This document shows positions 1 through 10,013 of a stretch of DNA of 64,000 nucleotides, piece by piece. The translations under genes were made by a program, and so were the position numbers. The notes under the pieces are model-generated. The model made no database searches and was not told the origin of the DNA. It saw nothing but the letters and a program-made list of their open reading frames with translations. Position 1 is the stretch's first letter, and every line of letters starts with the position of its first letter. This DNA comes from JACPPO01 sp965262505 (lineage in GTDB: Bacteria; Acidobacteriota; Vicinamibacteria; Vicinamibacterales; UBA2999), in contig CBDHFM010000030.1 of the NCBI GenBank assembly GCA_965262505.1, positions 2,294,001 through 2,358,000 of the forward strand, written 5' to 3'.

Positions 1-486
1 CTCGGGCGCTACGGCAATGCCTCGGTGTCGGGACTGTGGCGTGTGGATTCCGCTCGAGTGTTCAGCCTTCGAGCCTCGCGCCAGTCACTCACCGCGACGC
101 AAAGGGCCATTATTGGGGAGGCGGGGTACCCCGATGCTCCGGGTCGGAGCGGGAACGACGTGTACTTCGGAGAGCGTGGATCGGAAAGCTTCAAGGGATA
201 TGGCTTGTTCGATCTGTCTCTCGGCTACGACGTCGGCGTGTTTGAGACGGTGCGGCCCTGGATCAAGTTCGATGTCTTCAACGCCTTCAATAACAATAAG
301 CTCATTTCGTGGAGTACGACCGTGGTCCAGGACGACTCAAGCCCGACCGACAGTCTCGGCCTGGCGACCGGCTACGTCAGAGGCCCTACGTTCGGTGAGG
401 CGGAACGCCCGGAGAACTACCCGGCTCCCTTTAACGGCGCGACGGGCGGGCGTACGCTGCGTGTCTCCGTGGGCCTCCGTTTCTGA
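1..486 (+). CDS. TonB-dependent receptor, C-terminal end (partial)
   Basis: The frame is open from base 1, so the gene begins outside the window; 161 residues are visible. The piece contains the sequence FDVFNAFNNNKL, a hallmark of the last beta strands of TonB-dependent outer-membrane receptors, and ends in GLRF, with the terminal phenylalanine that outer-membrane barrels use as their assembly signal. Such receptors take up siderophores, vitamins or glycans using TonB energy. The substrate cannot be told from the barrel end. It could be one of the large Oar/CarboxypepD_reg-type receptors common in Acidobacteriota, but the plug domain is not in view. No SusD-like partner follows. Confidence 0.8.
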   Translation, partial: LGRYGNASVSGLWRVDSARVFSLRASRQSLTATQRAIIGEAGYPDAPGRSGNDVYFGERGSESFKGYGLFDLSLGYDVGVFETVRPWIKFDVFNAFNNNKLISWSTTVVQDDSSPTDSLGLATGYVRGPTFGEAERPENYPAPFNGATGGRTLRVSVGLRF

Positions 487-717
487 GTTCCGCGCGCGTG
501 TACTGATGTAGTCGTAACTGCCCCGGCAATCGGCGCTGACGCTGTAACGCTGGCGGTACCGAAATCGTAATCCTCCTTTGCACAGTTTCTTCTTGCCTAC
601 CTGGCCCGCCTGGCATAAGTTGCGGCTTTCAGAACTGTGACATCTCGTGATCGCGCTGACCGCTATCAGCGCGGGAAGGTGCACAGCGTCGTAGGACATC
701 CGTAGAAGGACACCCTA

Positions 718-2898
718 TTGAAGCGAGCGCTCGGTCTGGCGGTGATCCTGGCGTGTGCCGCGCATGCGGTCACGACCGCGCAGCAGGCGGGGTCGAATGT
801 CAACGTCCTGCCGGTCTTTGTCGAGACCGTGGCAGTGGATCCCGAGGAGGCGAAGAGGGAGGCGCTCGTGCGGGGCGACCTGTTCCTCCAGCGGCAGGTC
901 GAGCCATCGATCGCCGTGTCCACCCGCAACCCGGATCACCTGCTGGCGGCGTTCAACGACTATCGCGCCGTGGATTTCGTCCCCGACGACATCGGTCTCG
1001 GCGAACGCAGCGCCAGCGCGGGCGGCCCCGGCGGATTGTTCGCCCGGCTCTTCGGCTGGTTGGCGCCCCGTTTCGGCCGGCCGGCGCCATCGGGGCTGCC
1101 GGAGGGGGCCGCGGTGGCCGAAGCCTGGATTGGGCTGTCGCAGTCGGCGACCGCCGGCGTGAGGTGGAGCGGCTGGCTTCTGCCCGGCTCGCCGGTCGAC
1201 ACGTCTGCCGTCTCGTTGCTCTCGCCGGTCCATGGACTCGAGGCGGCCACCGATCCCGTGCTGGCGGCGGCGCCCTGCGGGCGCTTCTACCTCGCCTTTG
1301 TTGCCTTCACGCGCGGCGGTCGCAGCGTGATGGCCGTGTCGCGGTTCGAAGATCTCAACAACCGGGAAGACGGGGCCGGCGCGATCGTCTACCTGGACAC
1401 GACGGTGATCGAGCGCAGCTCCGCCTCCGCCACCGGCATTTTCCACGACAAGCCGGACGTCATCGTCGATCCGGCTCGTCCGGCGTCGTCGGGCGACCCC
1501 TGCGCGCATAACGTCTACGTCAGCTACACGACCTTTACGGGGCCTGAGGTGACGCCGCCTGGGCAGCCGGGCAAGCTGCTGTTCCGCAGCCAGGTGACGC
1601 TCGCCCGGTCGAGCGACAGCGGAGAGCGCTGGGACACGCGGAAGCTCAATCAGCCGTTCACCCACAACCAGGGGACCGTGCTGGCCGTCGACCCGCGGCC
1701 GGGGACGCCGACGACGACCGGTGGGGGCACGCTCTATTTGGTCTGGCGTTCGTTCGATCCGACCACCTTCCTGATGGCCAAGTCGACCGACTTTGGCCGC
1801 CGCTTCACCACGCCCACGGCGATTACGGGCAACACACCGGTCTATCCCTACGATCAGCCGACGACCGGGCTGGATGGCCCACTTGGCGAGGCAGGGCTGG
1901 CATTCCGGACGACCGCCTTCCCGACGGCGACGGTCGCGGCCGACGGCCACCTGTTCGTCGGCTGGCAGGAACGCGTCAACGTCAGCAACTGCGGCGCGCT
2001 GCCCGCCCCGCAGTGCGGCCAGCCGGATCCGAACGGCAGCCCGCGCATCGTCGTGACCATGTCGCAGGACGGCGGAGCGACCTGGCTGGATTCGGCGGCC
2101 GTACTTCCCGCCACCCCGCCAGGCCGGGGCGGCGGCCAGAGCCGGGGCGGCGGCCGGGGGCAGGGCCAGCCCGGCGCGATCACGACCGGGATTCCGGTGC
2201 GCCGCGCGGTCGATTTTGCCGACCGGGACATCAACGTCCCGCCCGAGCGGATCGGTCTCGGGTTCCTGCCGGAGCCGCGCGCGTCGGGTCCGCAGGTGAT
2301 GCCGCGCCTGAGCTTCGGCGGCGGTCGCCTGCTGCTCGCCTACTACGAGGCGCGCGGCGTCCTCGGGCCGTCGGGTCGGATTGACGGGCTGGACCGTCTC
2401 ATGGACGTCCGGGCGGCCTTGCTGGATCCCGAGAGCGGGGCCTTGTTGCAGCCGGGCTCGACCTCCCAGGTGTCGCAGTATCCGCTCAAGCCGTTTCTCG
2501 AGCTCGAGGCGCTCCAGCAGCAAGGCGGCGAGGTCGTCGACGATGTCGCGGCGGTCAACCCGCCGTGTTCGCCCGACTTCGGCCCCGGCTTCCCGCAGTG
2601 CGTGCGTCAGGTCAACCGTGTCAACACGCCGCACTCGGGCAGCGGCACGGCGCCGTTCATCGGCGATTACATCGACCTGGAGCCGTCGGTGCAGTTCGTG
2701 CCGGACGAGGCGACCGGCGGGTGGCGCTGGGCCACGGCAGCCGCCGATGTCCCCTTCGTGGGGCACCGCAGCGACGCTCGTCCTGCCGCGGACATCCTGG
2801 CGAGTACGAGCGGTTTCGCTTGCGGCGGCCGTGGGTGTGACGATTGCAATCGCCGCTTCTCCGAGCCTGCGCCCTCCGCTCCTGGACAGTTGGATTGA
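718..2898 (+). CDS. Secreted BNR/Asp-box (sialidase-fold) protein, 3' end replaced
   Basis: Starts at TTG 718, supported by AAGGA eight bases upstream. Residues 1-21 form a signal peptide ending near TTAQQ. Three Asp-box-like motifs are visible: SSDSGERW near residue 298, STDFGRRF near 355 and SQDGGATW near 448, as in BNR/sialidase beta-propellers, so an exported propeller is likely; no catalytic arginine triad was identified and no substrate is proposed. A Gly/Arg/Gln-rich linker lies near residues 467-486. The protein looks native up to about residue 685 (GGWRWATAAADVPFVGH). The last ~40 residues, Cys- and Arg-rich, are read out of frame through an unrelated O-antigen ligase-like sequence, so the natural C-terminus is lost. 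Long antisense frames here are GC artefacts. Confidence 0.75.
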   Translation: MKRALGLAVILACAAHAVTTAQQAGSNVNVLPVFVETVAVDPEEAKREALVRGDLFLQRQVEPSIAVSTRNPDHLLAAFNDYRAVDFVPDDIGLGERSASAGGPGGLFARLFGWLAPRFGRPAPSGLPEGAAVAEAWIGLSQSATAGVRWSGWLLPGSPVDTSAVSLLSPVHGLEAATDPVLAAAPCGRFYLAFVAFTRGGRSVMAVSRFEDLNNREDGAGAIVYLDTTVIERSSASATGIFHDKPDVIVDPARPASSGDPCAHNVYVSYTTFTGPEVTPPGQPGKLLFRSQVTLARSSDSGERWDTRKLNQPFTHNQGTVLAVDPRPGTPTTTGGGTLYLVWRSFDPTTFLMAKSTDFGRRFTTPTAITGNTPVYPYDQPTTGLDGPLGEAGLAFRTTAFPTATVAADGHLFVGWQERVNVSNCGALPAPQCGQPDPNGSPRIVVTMSQDGGATWLDSAAVLPATPPGRGGGQSRGGGRGQGQPGAITTGIPVRRAVDFADRDINVPPERIGLGFLPEPRASGPQVMPRLSFGGGRLLLAYYEARGVLGPSGRIDGLDRLMDVRAALLDPESGALLQPGSTSQVSQYPLKPFLELEALQQQGGEVVDDVAAVNPPCSPDFGPGFPQCVRQVNRVNTPHSGSGTAPFIGDYIDLEPSVQFVPDEATGGWRWATAAADVPFVGHRSDARPAADILASTSGFACGGRGCDDCNRRFSEPAPSAPGQLD

Positions 2899-4063
2899 GA
2901 CAGGCAGCGGGCGCGTTCGAGTCCTCATCTGGAACGGCGTGCGTCGACTCTTCAGCGAGAGCGGTCCTCGCCTCTTGATTGGATACGGGCCGGAGAGCCT
3001 TCGGCATGTGTTCCCTCCCTACTACGTGCCTGAGATCGGCACGATTGAAGGCACTGAAGCCATGCCCGATCGGGCGCACAACGAGTTGCTCGACACGCTG
3101 GTAAGCGCCGGCGCCATCGGAGCGGTGAGCCAACTCGCGTTCTTTGTGGCAGTCGTTGCCGGCGCCTCGCGGGTTGGCGACCCACGACTGCGGGCGGGAG
3201 TGCTCTCGGCGGTGGTCGTACATCTGTCGGAGATTCAACTCGGTATCGCCACGGTACCGTCCCGCCTGGCGTTCATGACGGTGGTCGCACTGATCGCGGG
3301 CGCTCGCACCGAAGCAGCGGTTGCGCACGACCCCGACTCCACACCACAACCTGTGCCATGGTGGCCGCTCGTTGGTGTCGCCTCGCTGGGCGCTCTGTCG
3401 CCGGTAATTACAACAGTCAGCGCGAGGCTGCTCGAGGGCCGAACGGCTGTCGATGCGGACGTCCTGACCGCCGGATCATTGGTGGTGCCGGTCGTTCTCT
3501 ATGTGGCGTTGGCCGCCGGGCTGTTCGTGGTCGCGCGCACTGTGGCGACGCGCGAACAACTCGATCTCCCGCCGCGACTGCGCCCGATCGCGCTGCTGGC
3601 CGCCATCCCGGCCATCTTCTTTTTCTCGATCGTGCCCTCCGGCGCCGATGTGCTCGCCAAGACCGGAGCCACCTTCGAACGCGAACGTGAGTGGTCGAGC
3701 GCAGTTGTCGTGTACGAACAGGCGATCCGCGTGCAGCCTGGAGAGGATACTCACCGGACGGCGCTCGCGCGATCGTTGATTCAGAGGTCGCAACCGCTCG
3801 AGCCGGACCGCCGGGACGCCGACATGGACCGCGCTCGTCAGCTGCTCGAAGGTGTTCAATCCCGCAATCCACATGACCCGTACGCGCCACGCAATCTGGC
3901 CAGCCTCCATCGCATCTACGCGCGCGCGGTCGACGAGGCGTCTCGCCCGCCGTCCCTCGCCATGGCTGACGACCTGTACGCGCGGGCCGTTGTCCTGGCG
4001 CCGAGGACGTTTCCCCAGCACGACGGTTGGCGCCAGGTCGGACGCCACGTCAGAAGAAGGTGA
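2780..4063 (+). pseudogene. O-antigen ligase-like membrane protein, 5'-truncated fragment
   Basis: From about 2780 a different reading frame becomes protein-like. It has a hydrophobic helix (VSLAAAVGVTIAIAA), then a periplasmic stretch with RAHNELLDTLVSAGAIG, which resembles the Wzy_C/WaaL motif of O-antigen ligases and polymerases, then several more membrane helices up to about 3650. A soluble TPR-like tail follows (YEQAIRVQPGED, LARAVVLAP-like repeats), ending at 4063. The N-terminal half of such a protein, about ten helices, is missing: upstream is the BNR gene. There is no plausible start codon or ribosome site at the junction, so this is probably a dead fragment. The last few residues (WRQVGRHVRRR) already lie in antisense to the neighbouring zinc-ribbon remnant. 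Confidence 0.6.
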
Positions 4064-4225
4064 ATGCGAAGCGTGGGACGGAAGGACGGTTTCGGCTTCT
4101 GCCGGGTCCACGGCGAGCCCGTCGGCGGTCGTGTCCTGACCGGGATCGCCCGGGACGGGGTTGTCGCAGTGATGGCACCGACCAGCCGGTGCCTGCGTCT
4201 CGCCGCCGCACTTGAGGCAGATCAT
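4016..4225 (-). pseudogene. Zinc-ribbon N-terminus, 3'-truncated remnant
   Basis: On the minus strand from ATG 4225 the first ~65 residues read MICLKCGGET...CHHCD, a CxxC-(10-11)-CxxC zinc ribbon followed by an acidic, Ser/Thr/Pro-rich linker ending near SDLAPTVV. This arrangement is typical of the N-terminus of acidobacterial Ser/Thr kinases and other zinc-ribbon regulators, in which a kinase or other domain would follow. Here the frame runs into antisense of the O-antigen ligase-like fragment at about 4016 and loses all domain character. The gene body is therefore missing. The kinase assignment is a guess from the linker style only. Confidence 0.5.
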
Positions 4226-4435
4226 GACAGGGAAACTTGAACGACACCGAGTCGAAGAACGTTGCCGTACGGTCGAACGGCTCTACGACACCCATACGCT
4301 AACATGAACGATGTATTCCGCGAGTTCGACCGAATCCAGACCTTCCAGCCCGCGAAGCCCAGTGAACCTCACGTGGTTCGGGATGATTCGGGTCGGCCTG
4401 TACGGCGTAGCGTTCGCGGACGAAAGCTCACTGAT

Positions 4436-5731
4436 ATGTCCGATGCCACCACGAGGGATGAGACGGCTCCCCCGCGTCTTCGCGTATTCCTAAGGAGCTT
4501 CGGGCCCGGACTGCTCTGGGCGGGTACCGCCATTGGTGTGTCCCATCTGGTTCAGTCCACCCGCGCCGGGGCCGACGCGGGCTTGGGCCTTGCGGGCGTC
4601 ATCCTTTTCGCATTGATCCTCAAGTACCCGTTCTTTGCGTTCGGTCCCCTCTATGCAGCGGCGACGGGCGAGAGCCTGGTCGAAGGCTACCTGCGGATCG
4701 GCCGGTGGGCCGTGTGGCTCTATTTTGCCGTCATCCTTTCGACGGCGGTGTTCACGCATGCGGCCATCGTCCTGTTCACGGCGTATCTGCTCCTGTTCGC
4801 CATCGGGTCGACCGCCTCGATACCTCTGACGGCCACCCTCATTTACATCGGTTGTATCTCGCTTCTGTGGTTTGGTCGCTTCAGGGCACTGGATGCCGCG
4901 ATCAAGGTCATCGTGCTCGTGCTGGCGTGTTCGACGCTCCTCGCGGCGTTCGTCGTCCTTCCTGGAATCCGCCTCGAGACCCTGAGCCTGTTGCCGCTGG
5001 CACCCGTCGAGTCGGGAGTGCCTCTGGCCTTCGTTCTGGCGCTGGCGGGCTGGATGCCCTCCGACATAGCCATTTCCGGCTTCAGTTCGCTGTGGACGCT
5101 GGCCAAGGACAGGACGACCGGCGTTCGGGCCGAAGTGAGGACCGTTCGCCTCGACTTCCAGGTGGCGTACGGAGCGACAGCGGTGCTCGCCTTCGCCTTC
5201 CTGGTCCTCGGCACCGCCGTCATGTATCAGTCCGGCGAGGCCTTCAGCGACTCGGGTGCCGTGTTCTCCACCCAATTGATCGACGTCTACGTCCGAACGC
5301 TCGGTTCGTGGGCCCGCCCCGTCATCCTGCTCACGGCCCTGACGGCGATGTTTTCGACGACGCTGGCCATCATCGATGGCTATCCACGTGTGATCGATCG
5401 CCTGACCAAGGCCGTGACGAGCGGCGACCCGGAGTTCACGGCCAGGAGCCAGGTGTCGCGGCCGTACTGGATTTCGATGGTGGGCGTCGCTGGTCTGACG
5501 GTGCTGTTCCTGTTGTTCTTCGTCGGTAGCCTGACCCAGATGGTCGACTTCGTCACGACGGTGGCCTTCCTGACCGGACCGGTTCTCGGGTACCTCAACC
5601 TGCGTGTCATGACGTCACCGCGAGTGCCCGCCGAGCATCGGCCCGGGCCCTGGATGCGGGCGTTCTCCTATGCGGGCCTGGCGGTGCTGGCGATGGTGGC
5701 CCTGATCTTCCTCGCAGGCCTCGTTTCCTGA
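4436..5731 (+). CDS. NRAMP-family divalent metal transporter-like protein
   Basis: The ATG at 4436 is chosen because the hydrophobic domain follows directly (RVFLRSFGPGLLWAGTAIG); in-frame upstream sequence is not protein-like. The 431 residues contain about eleven membrane helices and the FGPGLLWAG opening typical of the NRAMP (SLC11) fold, a proton-coupled importer of Mn2+/Fe2+. The usual metal-site signature DPGN in helix 1 is replaced by GVSH (IGVSHLVQSTRAGAD), and the helix-6 MPH motif reads WMPSDIAISG. This fits the divergent NRAMP-related branch (COG1914), so the transported ion cannot be predicted safely. Single gene, followed by the lepA promoter; no metal regulator lies nearby. Confidence 0.8.
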   Translation: MSDATTRDETAPPRLRVFLRSFGPGLLWAGTAIGVSHLVQSTRAGADAGLGLAGVILFALILKYPFFAFGPLYAAATGESLVEGYLRIGRWAVWLYFAVILSTAVFTHAAIVLFTAYLLLFAIGSTASIPLTATLIYIGCISLLWFGRFRALDAAIKVIVLVLACSTLLAAFVVLPGIRLETLSLLPLAPVESGVPLAFVLALAGWMPSDIAISGFSSLWTLAKDRTTGVRAEVRTVRLDFQVAYGATAVLAFAFLVLGTAVMYQSGEAFSDSGAVFSTQLIDVYVRTLGSWARPVILLTALTAMFSTTLAIIDGYPRVIDRLTKAVTSGDPEFTARSQVSRPYWISMVGVAGLTVLFLLFFVGSLTQMVDFVTTVAFLTGPVLGYLNLRVMTSPRVPAEHRPGPWMRAFSYAGLAVLAMVALIFLAGLVS

Positions 5732-5813
5732 GTCGCTCCGGAGATCGGATGGTCGCGGTCGAAGTGATCGGTCGCTACGCTGGCGAGGTCCTGAAGGTTT
5801 CTGGACGGACAGG

Positions 5814-5819
5814 TATAAT
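5814..5819 (+). promoter_or_regulatory. -10 box upstream of lepA
   Basis: A perfect TATAAT lies 17 bases before the lepA start, giving an expected transcript start near 5826 and a leader of only about 11 bases with no Shine-Dalgarno sequence. The best -35 candidate is CTGAAG at 5791-5796 with 17-bp spacing, which matches TTGACA poorly. Predicted by eye only. Confidence 0.45.
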
Positions 5820-5836
5820 TTCCTGATCGCCACGCA

Positions 5837-7639
<1,803 letters not shown>

Positions 7640-7642
7640 ATC

Positions 7643-8317
7643 ATGGCAAAGGTCAAAGGCGAGGATACGAATCCCGTGTCCGCCGCGTACCGCAAGTCCA
7701 CCGCCCGGGAGTACTTCGAGTCCATCTGCGTCGCCGTCATCCTCGCGCTCTTCGTGCGCACCTTCGTCGTTCAGGCCTTCAAGATTCCAACGGGGTCGAT
7801 GGAGAACAATCTCCTGATCGGCGATCACCTGCTCGTGAACAAGTTCGTGTTCGCGCCGACGATGACGGGCCTGGAAGAGGCGGTGCTACCGATCGATTCA
7901 GTCCGCCGCGGGGACATCATCGTCTTCAAGTATCCGGAGGCGCCGGAGCGCGATTTCATCAAGCGCGTGATCGCCCTTCCAGGCGAGACGATCGAGTTGC
8001 GGCAGAAGCGCGTGTACATCGATGGAACGATGCTGGATGAGCCCTACGTTCGTTTTCTCGTGCCGCCGGACCAGGCGGGAGAGGGAGCGTTCGATGTCCG
8101 CGTGCAGTACGGGCCGGCGACGGTGCCGGACGGGCACTATTTCATGATGGGAGACAATCGCGACAACTCCGAGGACAGCCGTTACTGGGGCTTCCTGCCG
8201 CAGGAATACGTGAAAGGGCGGGCGCTGTTCGTCTACTTCTCGTTCGGAGAGGAGAGCGGGCTGTCCGGCCTTGTGACCGGCGTGCGGTGGGGGAGGATTC
8301 TCCACCAGATCCGCTGA
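7643..8317 (+). CDS. lepB: Signal peptidase I
   Basis: 224 residues; an S26A-type signal peptidase. One N-terminal membrane helix (about residues 26-46) is followed by the catalytic serine in PTGSM (Ser52), the general-base lysine in DFIKRVIALPGE (Lys107) and the conserved GDNRDNSEDSRYWG box. It cleaves signal peptides of exported proteins on the outer face of the inner membrane. ATG 7643 begins 3 bases after the lepA stop, so the two are co-transcribed. Length is normal for non-enterobacterial LepB. Confidence 0.96.
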   Translation: MAKVKGEDTNPVSAAYRKSTAREYFESICVAVILALFVRTFVVQAFKIPTGSMENNLLIGDHLLVNKFVFAPTMTGLEEAVLPIDSVRRGDIIVFKYPEAPERDFIKRVIALPGETIELRQKRVYIDGTMLDEPYVRFLVPPDQAGEGAFDVRVQYGPATVPDGHYFMMGDNRDNSEDSRYWGFLPQEYVKGRALFVYFSFGEESGLSGLVTGVRWGRILHQIR

Positions 8318-8323
8318 TCGAGT

Positions 8324-8347
8324 GGGCGGCCCCGTCCGCGGCCACCC
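8324..8347. terminator. Possible bidirectional terminator hairpin
   Basis: GGGCGGCC at 8324-8331 can pair with GGCCACCC at 8340-8347 (7 of 8 pairs) around an 8-base loop. It sits in the 38-bp gap between the convergent stops of lepB and yggS, where a shared terminator is expected. There is no clear T-run, so the call rests on position and hairpin only. Confidence 0.35.
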
Positions 8348-8355
8348 GCAACCGC

Positions 8356-9051
8356 TTAGACCAACTGATCGCGGCGCCCAAAGATCGCGGTTCCCACCCG
8401 CACCATCGTGGCGCCCTCCTGGATAGCCACCTCGAAGTCGCCGCTCATGCCCATCGACAGCTCGCGGAGCATCGGTGCCGGAACCCCGGATGCCAGCCAC
8501 TCGTCGCGGAGGTCGCGCAGCCGTCTGAACCAGGCGCGCGCGTCCTCGGGCGTCTGCGGTACTGGAGGAAGCGTCATCAACCCGACGACCCGGGCGGCTT
8601 CGAGCCGGGCTGCGGCCTCGAAGAGCCGCGGCACGTCGCGTGGCGGCGCCCCGAACTTCGTGGCCTGGTGGGCGACCTCCACCTGAATCAGGAGCTCCGG
8701 CGTGGTCCCGGCCTCGACGGCTGCGAGGTCGAGCTTCTGGAGCAGCTCGATGCTGTCGACCGACTGGATCGTGGCAAACGCCGCCCCGGCTTTTCGAGCC
8801 TTGTTCGTCTGCAGGTGGCCGAGGAGATGCCACCGGATCGCAGGGTCCCCAGCACGCTCGATCTTTTGCAGGGCTTCCTGAACGCGGTTTTCACCAAAAT
8901 CACGCTGGCCGGCGGCGTGCGCTTCGCGGACCAGGTCCACGGGAAACGTCTTGGAGACCGCGATGAGTTGTACGGAGGAAGGGTCACGTCCGACTGACCG
9001 GGCCGCCGTCGCAATGCGGGATCGGACCTCGGTCAGCCGGTCGGCGATCAC
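8356..9051 (-). CDS. yggS: YggS-family PLP homeostasis protein (PLPBP)
   Basis: 231 residues of the alanine-racemase-fold YggS/PROSC family, which binds pyridoxal phosphate and buffers vitamin B6 and amino-acid pools without known catalysis. The PLP-binding lysine lies in LIAVSKTFP (Lys34). Other family marks are FGENRVQEA, WHLLGHLQTNK, and near the end ELSMGMSGDFEVAIQEG and VRVGTAIFG. The GTG start at 9051 lies 3 bases after the stop of the upstream TPR gene, implying translational coupling. Confidence 0.95.
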   Translation of the reverse strand: MIADRLTEVRSRIATAARSVGRDPSSVQLIAVSKTFPVDLVREAHAAGQRDFGENRVQEALQKIERAGDPAIRWHLLGHLQTNKARKAGAAFATIQSVDSIELLQKLDLAAVEAGTTPELLIQVEVAHQATKFGAPPRDVPRLFEAAARLEAARVVGLMTLPPVPQTPEDARAWFRRLRDLRDEWLASGVPAPMLRELSMGMSGDFEVAIQEGATMVRVGTAIFGRRDQLV

Positions 9052-9054
9052 TGG

Positions 9055-9987
9055 TTACTGCGGGAGCTGCTCCACGAAGACTCTGACCTCGCCGGACTTC
9101 GGGCCGTCCGGATCCACCTCCAGGTACGCCTCGAACGCTTGTCGCGCCTCGGGAATCTGCCCAAGGTTCAAATTCGCCATGCCGAGCTGGTAGTGCGCCA
9201 TCGCCATTGACCGGTCCGCTTGAATGGCCTGCTCGAACTGCTCCTTGGCATCCGCGAAGTTGCCGGCGTTCCACAGAATAACGCCCTGGTTGTACAGCGC
9301 CTCGGCGTTGACGCCGCCCCCTCCCGCCGCCGACAGCTCGGCTGCGTTCGCACTGGCCTCCTGCGCGAGGTCGAACCTCTGCTGCGCGTTGTACAGGTTA
9401 GCCAGGCCCGTGTAGGCAGCGCCCGTCGGCGCAATCGCGATGGCCTGCTGGAAAGCCGCTTCCGCCTCGTCGTACTGCTCGGCGTTGTTGTACGCCACCC
9501 CAAGGTTGTAGAGGCAGTCGCTGCACTCGGGTCTTTCGACGATGATCTCGCCGAACAACCGGATGGCGTCATCGTTGCGGCCGGCGGCCAGCGCCTCGAT
9601 GGCGCCTGCTGCCAGCGCCTGCATTGCCTGGTTGGCCTTGATCTGCTCCTCCGTCAAGCCGCTCGTCGGCGTCAGCTGGAACTCGAGGTCGACCGGAGTG
9701 CCCTGCGAGACGGTCGCCGGCTGCACCTGCTTGAGATCGTCCTTCACGACGATGACGTTGTATGGCCCGGACGTCAGTCCGATCTGCATGAACTCGCCCC
9801 TGTCGTTCGTCGTGGTCTCAGCGCTGCGGATCCCTTCGGTCGCCTGGATGGTCACCGTGGCGCCCTCGACGGGCTGCCCCTGCGCATCGACTACTGTGCC
9901 TCGGACCATGCTCTGCGCCGCAGCTTGGCTGGAAACCGCGAGCACGACGGCAAGCGCCAGTACTGCGCGGATCAAATAAGTCCGCAT
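9055..9987 (-). CDS. Exported CarboxypepD_reg-domain plus TPR protein
   Basis: 310 residues. An N-terminal signal peptide (VLALAVVLAVSSQAAAQ) leads to a carboxypeptidase-regulatory-like beta-sandwich (VRGTVVDAQGQPVEGATVTI, about residues 28-105), then four or five TPR units (for example LYNLGVAYNNAEQYDEAEAAF and LYNQGVILWNAGNFADAKEQF). It is periplasmic or outer-membrane associated and probably acts as a scaffold; no enzymatic motif is seen. The start at 9987 has a good GGAGG six bases upstream. It lies between dinG (26-bp gap) and yggS in the same direction. Many acidobacterial genomes carry multiple proteins of this architecture. Confidence 0.85.
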   Translation of the reverse strand: MRTYLIRAVLALAVVLAVSSQAAAQSMVRGTVVDAQGQPVEGATVTIQATEGIRSAETTTNDRGEFMQIGLTSGPYNVIVVKDDLKQVQPATVSQGTPVDLEFQLTPTSGLTEEQIKANQAMQALAAGAIEALAAGRNDDAIRLFGEIIVERPECSDCLYNLGVAYNNAEQYDEAEAAFQQAIAIAPTGAAYTGLANLYNAQQRFDLAQEASANAAELSAAGGGGVNAEALYNQGVILWNAGNFADAKEQFEQAIQADRSMAMAHYQLGMANLNLGQIPEARQAFEAYLEVDPDGPKSGEVRVFVEQLPQ

Positions 9988-10013
9988 GAATATCCTCCGG
10001 AAAATGTCCTCGG

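Noticed and set aside
608..625. Possible sigma-54 promoter (TGGCATAAGTTGC) before the BNR gene
   Set aside because: Spacing between GG and GC is 8 bases instead of the required 10.
715..2928. Long antisense frame (over 700 codons) opposite the BNR gene
   Set aside because: Arg/Pro-rich composition typical of the complement of high-GC genes; no start signal, no domain, and the plus strand is clearly the BNR protein.
3476..4015. Continuation of the minus-strand zinc-ribbon frame to about 250 residues
   Set aside because: Beyond ~65 residues the frame is antisense to the O-antigen ligase-like fragment and loses protein character.
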